The position numbers were made by a program, and so were the translations under genes. The notes under the pieces are model-generated. The model ran no database searches. It saw nothing but the letters and a program-made list of their open reading frames with translations, and was not told the origin of the DNA. From DATKKK01 sp964354625 (GTDB lineage Archaea; Thermoproteota; Bathyarchaeia; Bathyarchaeales; Bathycorpusculaceae), in assembly GCA_964354625.1 (NCBI GenBank), contig CAYHAK010000022.1, positions 1-23,884 on the forward strand: a DNA stretch of 23,884 bases. Reading direction: 5' to 3'. This document shows, piece by piece, positions 13,628-21,014 of this stretch. Positions within the stretch are counted from its first letter, which is position 1. Every line of letters begins with the position of its first letter.

Positions 13628-15697
13628 ACCCAAGACTTCCCTTTCATGCTCAGGCCTAATGTTCACAACGTCTTCTAGGTAGGCTCTTAGCGGCTCAGCC
13701 ACGCTCCACGCCTGCGCGACGCATCCTCTCGCCGTGTGCGGAGGCTCACCGTCAAAAATCTCGCTCACGAACCCCAATCCAGCCTCCACCTGTCGGGTCA
13801 ACAGCGGAGAAAGGATATTCTTAAACGCGTATTCGCGCCTGAACGCCATGTAACCCTTAGCCTTCAAATAAGCCGTCGTGAACGGTCCAAGTAGCCAAGG
13901 CCAAACCGTTCCGTCGTGATAGGCAAGATCCCTTCTCCCCCGGGCACCAAAATAGACGCCCACGTATCTAGAATCGCTTCTCGCCAACGTCCTCAAGCCA
14001 CGAGGTGTCAGAAGCTCACGCTGAACCACATCCACAATGCTTTCATTCAAAGCATTGTCGAGCATGCTAAAATCTAAAGCCACAGCCACAACCTGGTTAG
14101 GCCTCAGCGAACCGTCACGGAAACCATCAGCCACAACGTCAAACAAACAGCCCTTCTCCGCATTCCAGAACTTCTCAGCAAAACTCTTTTTCGCACGTTC
14201 AGCCATCGCCGTATGCTGCGCCGCCTCGTTAGGCTCGCCGAGCTTGTTCGCCAGCAGCTCCATGATTCTCAGCGTGGTGTACCATAGCGCTTGAACTTCA
14301 ACGGCTTTTCCGCCTCTAGGCGTGATAGGCTGACCGCCAACAACCGCATCCATCCACGTCAACTGGCCACCGTGAGCCAACAAACCATCCGCATCCACTC
14401 GAATGCCGAAAAGCGTTCCCTTCACAAAATTCGCCACAATCGCCTTCAGCGTCTCCCACAGCTGCTCTTGGACAAACTTGAAGTCGCCTGTGTACTTCAG
14501 GTACTGAAGCACCGCGTTCACAAACCAAAGCGTGGCATCAACAGAGTTGTAGACAGTCTCTCCGTCGGTTTCCGGGATACAGTTGGGTATCAGGCCCTGT
14601 CTGCAGTAGCTTCTGAAGTTCAGGAAAACCTGTCTTGCCTCCTCAAACCGTCCAGTCACCAGCAACAGCCCAGGCAAAGACACAAACGTGTCACGCCCCC
14701 AAGCCTCAAACCAGTAGTAACCAGCAATCACTGACCTCCGCCCAACACCCAGACCTCCGACCATGAACGCGTCGGTGGAAGAAACAAGCCAACTCAACCA
14801 GTCAGACGCCACTACAATACTGCGCTCTCCGTAGAACCGCGTCAGAAACCCTTCCCGCCGCTCAGTCTCCTTCTCGAAAAGCGCACCCAAGTCGTACAAG
14901 CTCACAGGCATACTGTCCATGGTTTGACGTGCCACGCGCTCCTCCTGATCTGCCACTGCGGTTATCGCGAAGCTTTCGTTCCCTTTCGCCCTCACAGACA
15001 CCTCAAAAAAGCCTGGTTGATAACAGTCGTCCAAGCAGCTTTCGCCACGCGCTGCCTCCTCACGGAAATACAGTCTTTCGACCCATTTGTCTGCAAACTC
15101 GTAACGTCCATTCGTGACTGCCACAATCAATGCTGACTGAGGGTTGCTTGTGCGAATTTCGATTTTCTTCTCATCTTCATCGTGGGCAAGATCTATGCCC
15201 GTCTTCCATCTGTTCGTTACCGCGTGGAAATGCCTCCAGTTGACAAGCGGAAAAACTCTGATCTTCGCGTCAGCGTTGCCTCTGTTTAGGACCTTGTAGA
15301 GGACTATGGCGACGTTTTTTCCGTGAGGCATGAAAACGGTCTTCTGGACCTCAACGTTCTGAGCCTCGTAGACGTGCCTCGGGAAAGGCATCAGCGAAAA
15401 CTCCTTCAGAAACAGATACCCCTTCGGAAAAATCCCGCTTTGAAACTCGTTGCCTCCAAGCGGACACGTGCTCCCGCCTACGACAAGCTCCTCATCCAGC
15501 TTTGACAAACAAACCCGTCGGTCACCAGGCGGATGAAAAGCACCCACGAGCAACCCGTGGTACTTACGTGTGTCAATGTCCAACGCCGTGGAGGAAGCAT
15601 AACCGCCTAGACCGTTAGTAATAATCCATTCTTTCCGCATCGCCTCTTCAAGATTGGAAAGCGTTTCTTGATTGAAGCTCATCGTGGGCAGGTTCAT
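13616..15697 (-). CDS. Glycogen-debranching enzyme (archaeal amylo-alpha-1,6-glucosidase type)
   Basis: Hydrolyses alpha-1,6 branches of glycogen-like polymers; cytosolic. Of 693 residues. The N-terminal sugar-binding domain contains WIITNGLGGYASSTALDIDT and RKYHGLLVGAFHPPGDR (about 24-60). The catalytic (alpha/alpha)6 barrel contains YYWFEAWGRDTFVSLPGLLL (near 330), where the acidic residues of the GDE_C family lie, then PNCIPETDGETVYNSVDATLW and the C-terminal DLAYHDGTVWPWLLGPF. The ATG at 15697 is directly next to the stop of the DUF89 gene (TAA then ATG with no base between), so translation is coupled. The enzyme is the third gene of the triosephosphate isomerase operon. No alpha-amylase-type 4-alpha-glucanotransferase domain is fused. 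Confidence 0.93.
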   Translation of the reverse strand: MNLPTMSFNQETLSNLEEAMRKEWIITNGLGGYASSTALDIDTRKYHGLLVGAFHPPGDRRVCLSKLDEELVVGGSTCPLGGNEFQSGIFPKGYLFLKEFSLMPFPRHVYEAQNVEVQKTVFMPHGKNVAIVLYKVLNRGNADAKIRVFPLVNWRHFHAVTNRWKTGIDLAHDEDEKKIEIRTSNPQSALIVAVTNGRYEFADKWVERLYFREEAARGESCLDDCYQPGFFEVSVRAKGNESFAITAVADQEERVARQTMDSMPVSLYDLGALFEKETERREGFLTRFYGERSIVVASDWLSWLVSSTDAFMVGGLGVGRRSVIAGYYWFEAWGRDTFVSLPGLLLVTGRFEEARQVFLNFRSYCRQGLIPNCIPETDGETVYNSVDATLWFVNAVLQYLKYTGDFKFVQEQLWETLKAIVANFVKGTLFGIRVDADGLLAHGGQLTWMDAVVGGQPITPRGGKAVEVQALWYTTLRIMELLANKLGEPNEAAQHTAMAERAKKSFAEKFWNAEKGCLFDVVADGFRDGSLRPNQVVAVALDFSMLDNALNESIVDVVQRELLTPRGLRTLARSDSRYVGVYFGARGRRDLAYHDGTVWPWLLGPFTTAYLKAKGYMAFRREYAFKNILSPLLTRQVEAGLGFVSEIFDGEPPHTARGCVAQAWSVAEPLRAYLEDVVNIRPEHEREVLGLVR

Positions 15698-16579
15698 TTA
15701 TGGCATCAACTTCGCTACGTTCTTTTCTCTGGCTACGCCGAAATAGTTTGCGACAGGATTGCACTTGGTCCTGAAAAGAAGCACATGAGGCTTCTTCAGC
15801 TTGTACTCAGTCAGCGTCTCGGCGTAGCCCATGCCCTTCGCAAACACCAAGTCAACCGAGTTGTAGACGTCAAGGAACTCCTGCGAAGCCTCCTTGGCCG
15901 CAAAACCCACCGCGTTCGTGCCAGTGGTTATGATTTTGTCCGCAAGCTTGTTCATCCCGGAAGCCTCGGTATCTTCGAGCGTAGCATCATTGATCACCGG
16001 TCCACCCTTCACGGCCACGATCACCTTCACGCCCATGTTCTTCAACTGCTCCACGAGCAACGTGTCAAACACGATCTCGCCAGCATTGTCCGCCATGTAG
16101 AGTACGCTGTTGGCTTTTTTCGCCAGTTCGTAGATTCTGCCAACGTCGTCTACTGCGAGGTCTTTGGTTGCTTCGCGTATGTTTTTTCGCAGCGTCGTCG
16201 ACGTGAACTTGTGGCCTGGGATGTCGAATTCCATGATATTGCCCACTATCGCGACCAAGCATGCCTTCTTGAATCGATCCTCCTGCGTGTACCCCGCCTC
16301 CACGATCTTTCGAGCATAAGGCAGCAACCTCAAGGCCTTCTCGTTGCTCATCCTCTTGCTCCGTTTGTACGGATCAGCATTGCCCGTGACTCTGCCTATC
16401 AGACGGTCCCTCTTCGTGCCCAACTCCGCAGGAACAGCCGAAGGCTTGAACTCCTTGCTCAGCAGCCGCAACAGGTCTGTCATGGCTCTGAAGCGCAACG
16501 CAGGGTTCGACGTGGCCTCCGTGGCTTCGGCTGCTCCACGGCTAAGAATGCAAGCCACACACTCAGCCTCGACCTTCAT
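15698..16579 (-). CDS. DUF89 (ARMT1-like) damage-control phosphatase
   Basis: DUF89 proteins are metal-dependent phosphatases thought to remove harmful or surplus phosphometabolites such as sugar phosphates. Of 293 residues from the ATG at 16579. The N-terminus has ECVACIL, the CxxC of the microbial subfamily I, which fixes this start; a TTG at 16618 would add 13 residues before it and overlap the isomerase gene. The metal-site motif ADNAGEIVFD is at about 163-172, preceded by GNIMEFD at about 113-119, with KGGPVINDAT (191-200) and FAKGMGYAETL (247-257) after it. It lies between triosephosphate isomerase (16-base gap) and the debranching enzyme (0-base gap). This context points to a sugar or triose phosphate substrate, which is inference. 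Confidence 0.88.
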   Translation of the reverse strand: MKVEAECVACILSRGAAEATEATSNPALRFRAMTDLLRLLSKEFKPSAVPAELGTKRDRLIGRVTGNADPYKRSKRMSNEKALRLLPYARKIVEAGYTQEDRFKKACLVAIVGNIMEFDIPGHKFTSTTLRKNIREATKDLAVDDVGRIYELAKKANSVLYMADNAGEIVFDTLLVEQLKNMGVKVIVAVKGGPVINDATLEDTEASGMNKLADKIITTGTNAVGFAAKEASQEFLDVYNSVDLVFAKGMGYAETLTEYKLKKPHVLLFRTKCNPVANYFGVAREKNVAKLMP

Positions 16580-16595
16580 GCCTGTTCGAACACAC

Positions 16596-17288
16596 CTAAC
16601 GCATTGCCGCGTCAGCAAACTCGCGCATAACCGCGTATGGGTCTTTCGCCTTGACGATGCCGCTGGCCACCAGCACGCCTTGAGTGCCCAGCCTCAAAGC
16701 TGCTGTTACGTCTTCACCGTGGCTTATGCCTGCACCGCACAGAATCACGACATCCGAGTTTACCTTCCTCACAAGCTTCACCGTGCTGGTGATCACTTCA
16801 GGCTTCGCCTTCGAGACAGGAATCCCAGTGCCAATGAGTTCAGGCGGCTCGATCGCGATGATGTCAGGCCTCAACGCGGCGACAGCCACGCTGACGCTCG
16901 GGTTGTTGGCGCAAACGCACGAAACCAAGTCCTTCTCTCGCGTCAGCCTCACGACCTCGTCAATATCCGAAAGCTTGAGTTGCCTCTCCGAATGGTTAAT
17001 CAAAGACCCAACCGCACCGGCCTCTTTGACTGATTCCGCAAGAATGTGGCCAGTAAACCCGCCAGGCTTGATAGCGTCAACATGTTGAGCGAAAACGGGG
17101 ATCCTCACGGTCTTCGCGACGGTCAAAATGTCCGCGGGCTGAGGAGCCACACCCATTGAAACTCCCGTCTCGGCATGAACGCGCTCGGCGCTTTTGGCAA
17201 GCTCAACAGCCTTCCGGCCAGTTGACTCAAGATATGTCTTGAAGTTCACAACTACCATAGGTGTCTTCAGCATTTCCAGCAACAGCAT
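16596..17288 (-). CDS. tpiA: Triosephosphate isomerase, archaeal type
   Basis: Interconverts glyceraldehyde 3-phosphate and dihydroxyacetone phosphate in glycolysis and gluconeogenesis. Of 230 residues, the short archaeal form (bacterial enzymes are about 250). Substrate and catalytic residues are visible: NFKTY with Asn15 and Lys17, the electrophile His99 in INHSERQ, and the base Glu147 in IAIEPPELIGTG. The phosphate-binding end reads CGAGISHGEDV and LVASGIV. The ATG at 17288 follows GGTGAG closely; in-frame ATGs at 17273 and 17258 are alternatives and would still keep the first strand. It is the first gene of a three-gene operon with DUF89 and the debranching enzyme. A TATA-like ATATTAA lies near 17319-17325. 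Confidence 0.95.
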   Translation of the reverse strand: MLLLEMLKTPMVVVNFKTYLESTGRKAVELAKSAERVHAETGVSMGVAPQPADILTVAKTVRIPVFAQHVDAIKPGGFTGHILAESVKEAGAVGSLINHSERQLKLSDIDEVVRLTREKDLVSCVCANNPSVSVAVAALRPDIIAIEPPELIGTGIPVSKAKPEVITSTVKLVRKVNSDVVILCGAGISHGEDVTAALRLGTQGVLVASGIVKAKDPYAVMREFADAAMR

Positions 17289-17351
17289 CTCACCAGTGTC
17301 TAGCGTTGATTCTGATTGTTAATATGGTTTTGGAATAATAAGGCTGATGTA

Positions 17352-17360
17352 GCGCGCGCG
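17352..17360. repeat. Alternating CG run upstream of tpiA
   Basis: GCGCGCGCG preceded by TA, about 64 bases upstream of the tpiA ATG and just upstream of its presumed TATA element. A one-mismatch copy, GCGCACGCGC, lies at 17638-17647, also preceded by TA. Confidence 0.7.
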
Positions 17361-17460
17361 TTTACGATGAATTGATGGTTTGGCGCGATGAGCGGTGAGG
17401 CCTTGGCCAGACCCTGTATTGTTATGGAAGCGGTTCGTGCGAAGATCAAGCGCCTCGGGT

Positions 17461-17506
17461 AGAAGTTGATGACCAGAACCGTAGCGTTTGTTCATCAGCT
17501 ACTTCT
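17461..17506. repeat. Bulged long hairpin in the gap
   Basis: AGAAGT-TGATGA (17461-17472) is the reverse complement of TCATCA and ACTTCT in 17492-17506, with three extra bases (GCT) in the right arm and a 19-base loop. That is 12 paired bases, unusual by chance in such a short gap. It lies downstream of the arginine decarboxylase gene and upstream of tpiA. It could be a small RNA, an mRNA-end structure or a protein-binding site. Confidence 0.5.
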
Positions 17507-17688
17507 AAGCTTCGTTTGCCTAATTCATTGCCTGGCGATTAGGAGGCTTTGCAGATGCTGGCTGGGCCCTGCGGATGGCGTGCGAGCCCGGGCTTGATAA
17601 GGTTGAGGTTCGGCGCCTGCAGGTCGTGGCTACATTAGCGCACGCGCTTTAGGAACAAAAAGAGATCGTTTGCCGCGCAGTACAATGT

Positions 17689-18249
17689 CTACTGCGTGAG
17701 CTTGTTCTTGTCCATGACGAACACAGCTGCAGCTATCGCTGTCGTCCATAGGCCGCCTTTGTCGCCCGTGGCTGACTGCGTCATGTTGGTCGTCTTGATT
17801 ATCATGCCCGTGCTTTTGAACAACTGCTCTTTTTCGTCCCACGCGATCTCTGGGTCGAACTGGATGCCCATCGTGGTAGCCAGCATGGTTGCTGCCAAGT
17901 CCTCCGCGTAGTCTCCTGCCTTGTCGTCCGGCTGCCCGAAAGAATGGTGTTCGGACAGGTACCCATAGTTACTGCCTGAGGGGATGGCAACGCCTATCGA
18001 CGAGGCTATGAGCCTGTGAGGCTCATTCGTCGAGTTCCTCGCCAGAACGACGAAAGTTATCTCTCCGAGACTGATCAATTTCAGACCTTGCTCTCGGGGG
18101 ATCAGTCTACATCCCGGCGGCACGATACTCGAAACGCTTACTATGTTGCAGTGCTGTATTCCAGCGTCTCTCAAAGCCAGCTCGAAAGACTGCAGTTGCT
18201 CCTTGTGTTTGCCAACGCCCTTCGTTAGGAAGAAATATTCGGGAATCAT
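17689..18249 (-). CDS. pdaD: Pyruvoyl-dependent arginine decarboxylase
   Basis: Decarboxylates arginine to agmatine, the first step of archaeal polyamine synthesis (agmatine also modifies tRNA-Ile2). Of 186 residues, starting at the ATG at 18249. The proenzyme cleaves itself between two serines: the motif reads NIVSVSSIVPPGC, with cleavage expected between Ser40 and Ser41 to leave a pyruvoyl group. Other family marks are the RNSTNEPHRLIASSIGVAIP block (about 71-90) and GYLSEHHSFG with Glu100, the likely proton donor. Upstream sequence up to 18402 is open but is not part of the protein. The start has no Shine-Dalgarno, and a TATA box sits about 27 bases upstream, so the mRNA is probably leaderless. 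Confidence 0.94.
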   Translation of the reverse strand: MIPEYFFLTKGVGKHKEQLQSFELALRDAGIQHCNIVSVSSIVPPGCRLIPREQGLKLISLGEITFVVLARNSTNEPHRLIASSIGVAIPSGSNYGYLSEHHSFGQPDDKAGDYAEDLAATMLATTMGIQFDPEIAWDEKEQLFKSTGMIIKTTNMTQSATGDKGGLWTTAIAAAVFVMDKNKLTQ

Positions 18250-18272
18250 TTTGCAATACAGATAACTGGACG

Positions 18273-18280
18273 AGTTTATT
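18273..18280 (-). promoter_or_regulatory. TATA box of arginine decarboxylase (leaderless start)
   Basis: TAATAAAC on the minus strand is centred about 27 bases before the ATG at 18249, the spacing expected when transcription begins at or beside the start codon. The lack of a Shine-Dalgarno agrees with this. Confidence 0.5.
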
Positions 18281-18458
18281 AGTGTTATGTTTCTACGGAA
18301 GAGACACACAGTATTCGCGGTTTTCGGCCAAAGGGCAAAGGCTTCGCCTGCGGGCTTTCTCAGCCTCTTCTGCAAGTTGACAGGACGGCACAGACGTAGC
18401 AACAGCTAAGAGAAAAGGATAACAACGCTCAACGCATATTCTCTGTGGGGTCCAGCAA

Positions 18459-19658
18459 GTGCCACGATACTCAAGCGTGTTCAGAGACGAAACGAAACTC
18501 GACATAAACTACGTCCCCCACAGGTTGCCCCATCGAGAAGCAGAATTCAGGCTGTTGAACGAGTTTTTCGACTTCGCCCTTCAATCGCCGGAAAGAATGT
18601 CGCAAAGGGTCATGATAACAGGCGATGTGGGCACAGGCAAGACCGCGCTTGCGCAACGCTTTGGCGGCGACATTATGCTGGAGGCAAGCAAGCGCAGAAT
18701 CAGCCTTCGTTATGCCCACGTGAACTGCCGCGAATGCCGCGGAAGCCTCTTTCTCGTTCTGCAGCGCGTTGTCTCCACGTTCCATCCCAACTTCCCAAAA
18801 CGCGGCTATTCAGCCGAGGAGCTTCTAGGCATCCTAGCGCAGATGCTGGACGAAGAAAACGCCTATATGATATTGACATTGGACGAGTTTGACAGCCTCG
18901 TCGAAAAAGAGGGCTCAGAGGCGATTTATGGACTTACGCGGCTGCAGGAGGCAAGACAAGGAAAGCCGCAAAGACTATCGCTCATATGCATCCTGCGAAG
19001 CCTGAAGGCTGTCGAGCGCTTGGACGCAAGCACAAGGAGCACCCTCCAATCCAACATCATCAACCTCCCAAACTACACGAAACAGCAACTCACAAGCATC
19101 CTAAGCGACCGTGTCGTGCTGGCACTCAAGCCGTCAGCGGTTCCCGAGGAGACCATGAGCTTGCTCGCCGAGATCGCCATGTCGGAGAATGGCAATGCGC
19201 GTTTCGGCATTGAGCTGTTGTGGCGGGCTGGTAAGTATGCTGATGCGGAGGATTTGCAGGTTGTTACGCCTGAGTGTGTCCGGAAGGCGGTGTCAAGCAT
19301 AGTCCCTTCTCTGCGGAGGAATGAGCTCGCTTCACTTAGTTTCCACGAGAAGCTGCTCTTGCTGGGCATAGCCAGATTGTTTAAGGAAAGCCAGAAAGCT
19401 TGCGTTTCGCTTGCAGAAGCCGGACAGACCTACGAGGTCGCGTGCGAGGAATACGCTGCGAAACCGAACAGCCACACGCAGCTTTGGAAGTACTTGCAGT
19501 CTCTCTCAAGCCTCGGCGTGGTGAAGACAGAAGTTTCATCAGTTGCCCCGCGTGGAAGGTCAACACTCATCTATCTGCCCAGAACTCCCGCCTACGAGCT
19601 TGAAGAACAGTTGGCAGAACTCTTGGAAAAGGGAGAAACAGCGAACAATGGACGTTGA
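18459..19658 (+). CDS. Orc1/Cdc6-like AAA+ ATPase
   Basis: Related to archaeal replication initiators that bind origin DNA and load MCM. Of 399 residues, typical length. The N-terminus (VFRDETKLDINYVPHRLPHREAE) matches the family opening. Walker A is GDVGTGKT (55-62), Walker B is ILTLDEFD (138-145). The sensor-2-like GNARFGIELLWRAG is near 245-258, and a winged-helix domain follows (about 285-385). The sensor-1 segment reads SLICILRSLKAVERLD where initiators usually have a GISND-type Asn, so this member is divergent and may be a paralogue rather than the main initiator. It starts with GTG at 18459. The winged-helix gene overlaps its end by 11 bases. I found no clear origin recognition boxes around it. 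Confidence 0.87.
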   Translation: MPRYSSVFRDETKLDINYVPHRLPHREAEFRLLNEFFDFALQSPERMSQRVMITGDVGTGKTALAQRFGGDIMLEASKRRISLRYAHVNCRECRGSLFLVLQRVVSTFHPNFPKRGYSAEELLGILAQMLDEENAYMILTLDEFDSLVEKEGSEAIYGLTRLQEARQGKPQRLSLICILRSLKAVERLDASTRSTLQSNIINLPNYTKQQLTSILSDRVVLALKPSAVPEETMSLLAEIAMSENGNARFGIELLWRAGKYADAEDLQVVTPECVRKAVSSIVPSLRRNELASLSFHEKLLLLGIARLFKESQKACVSLAEAGQTYEVACEEYAAKPNSHTQLWKYLQSLSSLGVVKTEVSSVAPRGRSTLIYLPRTPAYELEEQLAELLEKGETANNGR

Positions 19659-19929
19659 AGAGGTCTTCTCCTCGAAGTTGCGGGTCAGAATCCTAAAAGT
19701 CATTCTACAGGTTGGCGAGCTCAACGTATCGGATATTGCTCGCAGGCTCGGCGTGAACTACACTTCGACAATCAAGCATCTGGAGATTCTGGAAGGAGAA
19801 GGCATCATTCAACATAAGCGGTTCGGACGGATTCGCATTTACAGGCTAAGCCCCAACTCGCCTAAAGCAAAGGTAGTACAGTCTCTTTTCGAAACTTGGC
19901 AAAAGGAAGCGGAAACGAAGGGAAAATAG
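19648..19929 (+). CDS. Winged-helix (ArsR-like) transcriptional regulator
   Basis: 93 residues starting at the ATG at 19648. A helix-turn-helix is clear: SKLRVRILKVILQVGELNVSD, then IARRLGVNYTSTIKHLEIL as the recognition part, then a wing with GIIQHKRFGRIRIYRLS. After the wing there is one helix (KAKVVQSLFETWQKEAE) that may serve dimerisation. There is no extra cysteine for metal sensing. Its start lies inside the last codons of the Orc1-like gene (11-base overlap), so it is translated from the same mRNA; a Shine-Dalgarno-like GGGAG is upstream. It may control the Orc1-like gene or another unit; target unknown. Confidence 0.85.
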   Translation: MDVEEVFSSKLRVRILKVILQVGELNVSDIARRLGVNYTSTIKHLEILEGEGIIQHKRFGRIRIYRLSPNSPKAKVVQSLFETWQKEAETKGK

Positions 19930-20030
19930 GAAGCGGTGGCCTTCAAGGTGGCGGAGTGCCGAACGTTCAAACCAAGTTAAATGTCTGGCCACACTAAGCA
20001 GTTGTAGCTAGATTTCCGATTGATGAAGAA

Positions 20031-20507
20031 GTGAATCGCATGGCTATGGTAGATGTGTCAGGCAAGCCTGAAGTATTTCGAGAAGCAACTGCAGCCGGAA
20101 CGATCAAGTTGAAGGCTGAAACCGTGCACTTAATCAAGGAGGGAAAGATCGCGAAAGGAAATCCGCTCTACACGGCGAAAATCGCAGGAATCCTTGCGGC
20201 CAAGAACACAAGCACGATGATTCCGCTATGCCACCCACTGCCTTTGACGAACGTGGAAATTCAAGCAGAGATCTTGGGCAAGTCCGAAGTGCAGGTCACA
20301 TCCACAGTCAAGACCAAGGCCCAGACAGGAGTCGAAATGGAAGCCCTCATGGCAACTTCAGTAGCTCTGCTAACTGTCTGGGACATGGTCAAACAATACG
20401 AGAAAGACTCGCAAGGACAATATCCACAGACCATGATCGGAAACATCCGTGTCGTGAGAAAGATCAAGGAAGGCGCTCCGGTTGAGCGAAAGCACAAGAA
20501 GACATAG
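20031..20507 (+). CDS. moaC: Cyclic pyranopterin monophosphate synthase
   Basis: With MoaA makes cyclic pyranopterin monophosphate from GTP, the first intermediate of the molybdenum/tungsten cofactor. Of 158 residues. Visible motifs are MVDVSGKPEVFREATA (6-21), IPLCHPLPLT (64-73), and KTKAQTGVEMEALMATSVALLTVWDMVK with catalytic Asp118 and Lys121. The C-terminus is short and basic and lacks the KSGGKSG stretch of many bacterial enzymes. The start is GTG at 20031; ATG at 20040 and 20046 are in frame and could be used. A TATA-like GTTAAATG near 19976-19983 may drive the moaC-moaB-moaA unit. Confidence 0.95.
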   Translation: MNRMAMVDVSGKPEVFREATAAGTIKLKAETVHLIKEGKIAKGNPLYTAKIAGILAAKNTSTMIPLCHPLPLTNVEIQAEILGKSEVQVTSTVKTKAQTGVEMEALMATSVALLTVWDMVKQYEKDSQGQYPQTMIGNIRVVRKIKEGAPVERKHKKT

Positions 20508-21012
20508 GGCCAATGCGCCCGGTCAACTGAGCTTCGCCATTTTTGCGGTCAGCACATCCCGCTTCCAGATATGGCAGAAGGCAGGACCTACCGAGGACAT
20601 TTCGGGAGACTTGATCGAGTCCAAACTGAGAGAGGCAGGCCACACGATTGCACTCAGAGAAATCATACCAGACGACATAACCATGATCCGAAAGGCCGTA
20701 GAAGAGGCCTTGGACCGTGATGGTCTAGATGCCGTTGTCTTCAGCGGGGGCACAGGCGTAACAAAAGCTGATGTGACAATCGAGACCGTCGCCCCGTTCC
20801 TTGAGAGAACCTTGCCCGGTTTCGGAGAGATCTTCAGGCGTCTCAGTTACGACGAAATCGGTTCCGCTGCAGTCTTGTCCCGTGCCTTGGCGGGCGTGGC
20901 AAAGGGCAAGGCTTTCTTTTGTGTCCCTGGTTCGCCTGACGCTGTGAGGCTTTGCCTTGAAAGGCTTATATTGCCCGAAGCGGCTCACGTCGTCAAGCAC
21001 GCACGGGAATAA
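20482..21012 (+). CDS. moaB: Molybdenum cofactor biosynthesis protein MoaB (MogA-like)
   Basis: Adenylylates molybdopterin before metal insertion, in archaea the counterpart of MogA. Of 176 residues. FAIFAVSTSRF opens the fold, followed by EDISGDLIESKLREAGH. The nucleotide-binding motif VVFSGGTGVTKADVTIE is at about 85-101, and LPGFGEIFRRLSYDEIGSAAVLSRALAG and FCVPGSPDAVRLCLE are typical. The frame starts at TTG 20482 and overlaps the end of moaC by 26 bases; the first 15 residues are basic and may not be translated, but no better start codon is visible before the first beta strand. moaA begins 2 bases after its stop. Confidence 0.94.
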   Translation: MSESTRRHRANAPGQLSFAIFAVSTSRFQIWQKAGPTEDISGDLIESKLREAGHTIALREIIPDDITMIRKAVEEALDRDGLDAVVFSGGTGVTKADVTIETVAPFLERTLPGFGEIFRRLSYDEIGSAAVLSRALAGVAKGKAFFCVPGSPDAVRLCLERLILPEAAHVVKHARE

Positions 21013-21014
21013 CG

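Larger units (their letters stand above)
17289..17688. other. 400-base gap between arginine decarboxylase and triosephosphate isomerase
   Basis: Both flanking genes are on the minus strand, so this is the 3' end of one and the promoter of the other. It contains an AT-rich promoter-like stretch (17311-17342), an alternating CG run at 17352-17360, a bulged hairpin at 17461-17506, a near-copy of the CG run at 17638-17647 and several GC-rich short palindromes (for example AGCCCGGGCT near 17585-17594). No ORF with protein-like composition was found. A GTTGATGA at 17465-17472 resembles a C box, but no matching D box follows, so I do not call a C/D RNA. Confidence 0.5.

Noticed and set aside
15668..16630. 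Plus-strand ORF of 320 codons opposite the DUF89 gene
   Set aside because: It is a mirror of the DUF89 frame, rich in Arg, His and Leu, with no domain; the DUF89 motifs on the other strand are decisive.
17465..17472. C-box-like GTTGATGA that might mark a C/D guide RNA
   Set aside because: No D box (CUGA) follows at the right distance, and the sequence is explained by one arm of the hairpin at 17461-17506.
18250..18458. Possible replication origin beside the Orc1-like gene
   Set aside because: The gap holds a TATA-like promoter and a GTGGGGT stretch, but no repeated origin-recognition-box pattern and no strongly AT-rich unwinding stretch.
19961..19968. Palindrome GAACGTTC before moaC
   Set aside because: An 8-base palindrome is expected by chance in a window of this size, and there is no second copy nearby; not enough for an operator call.
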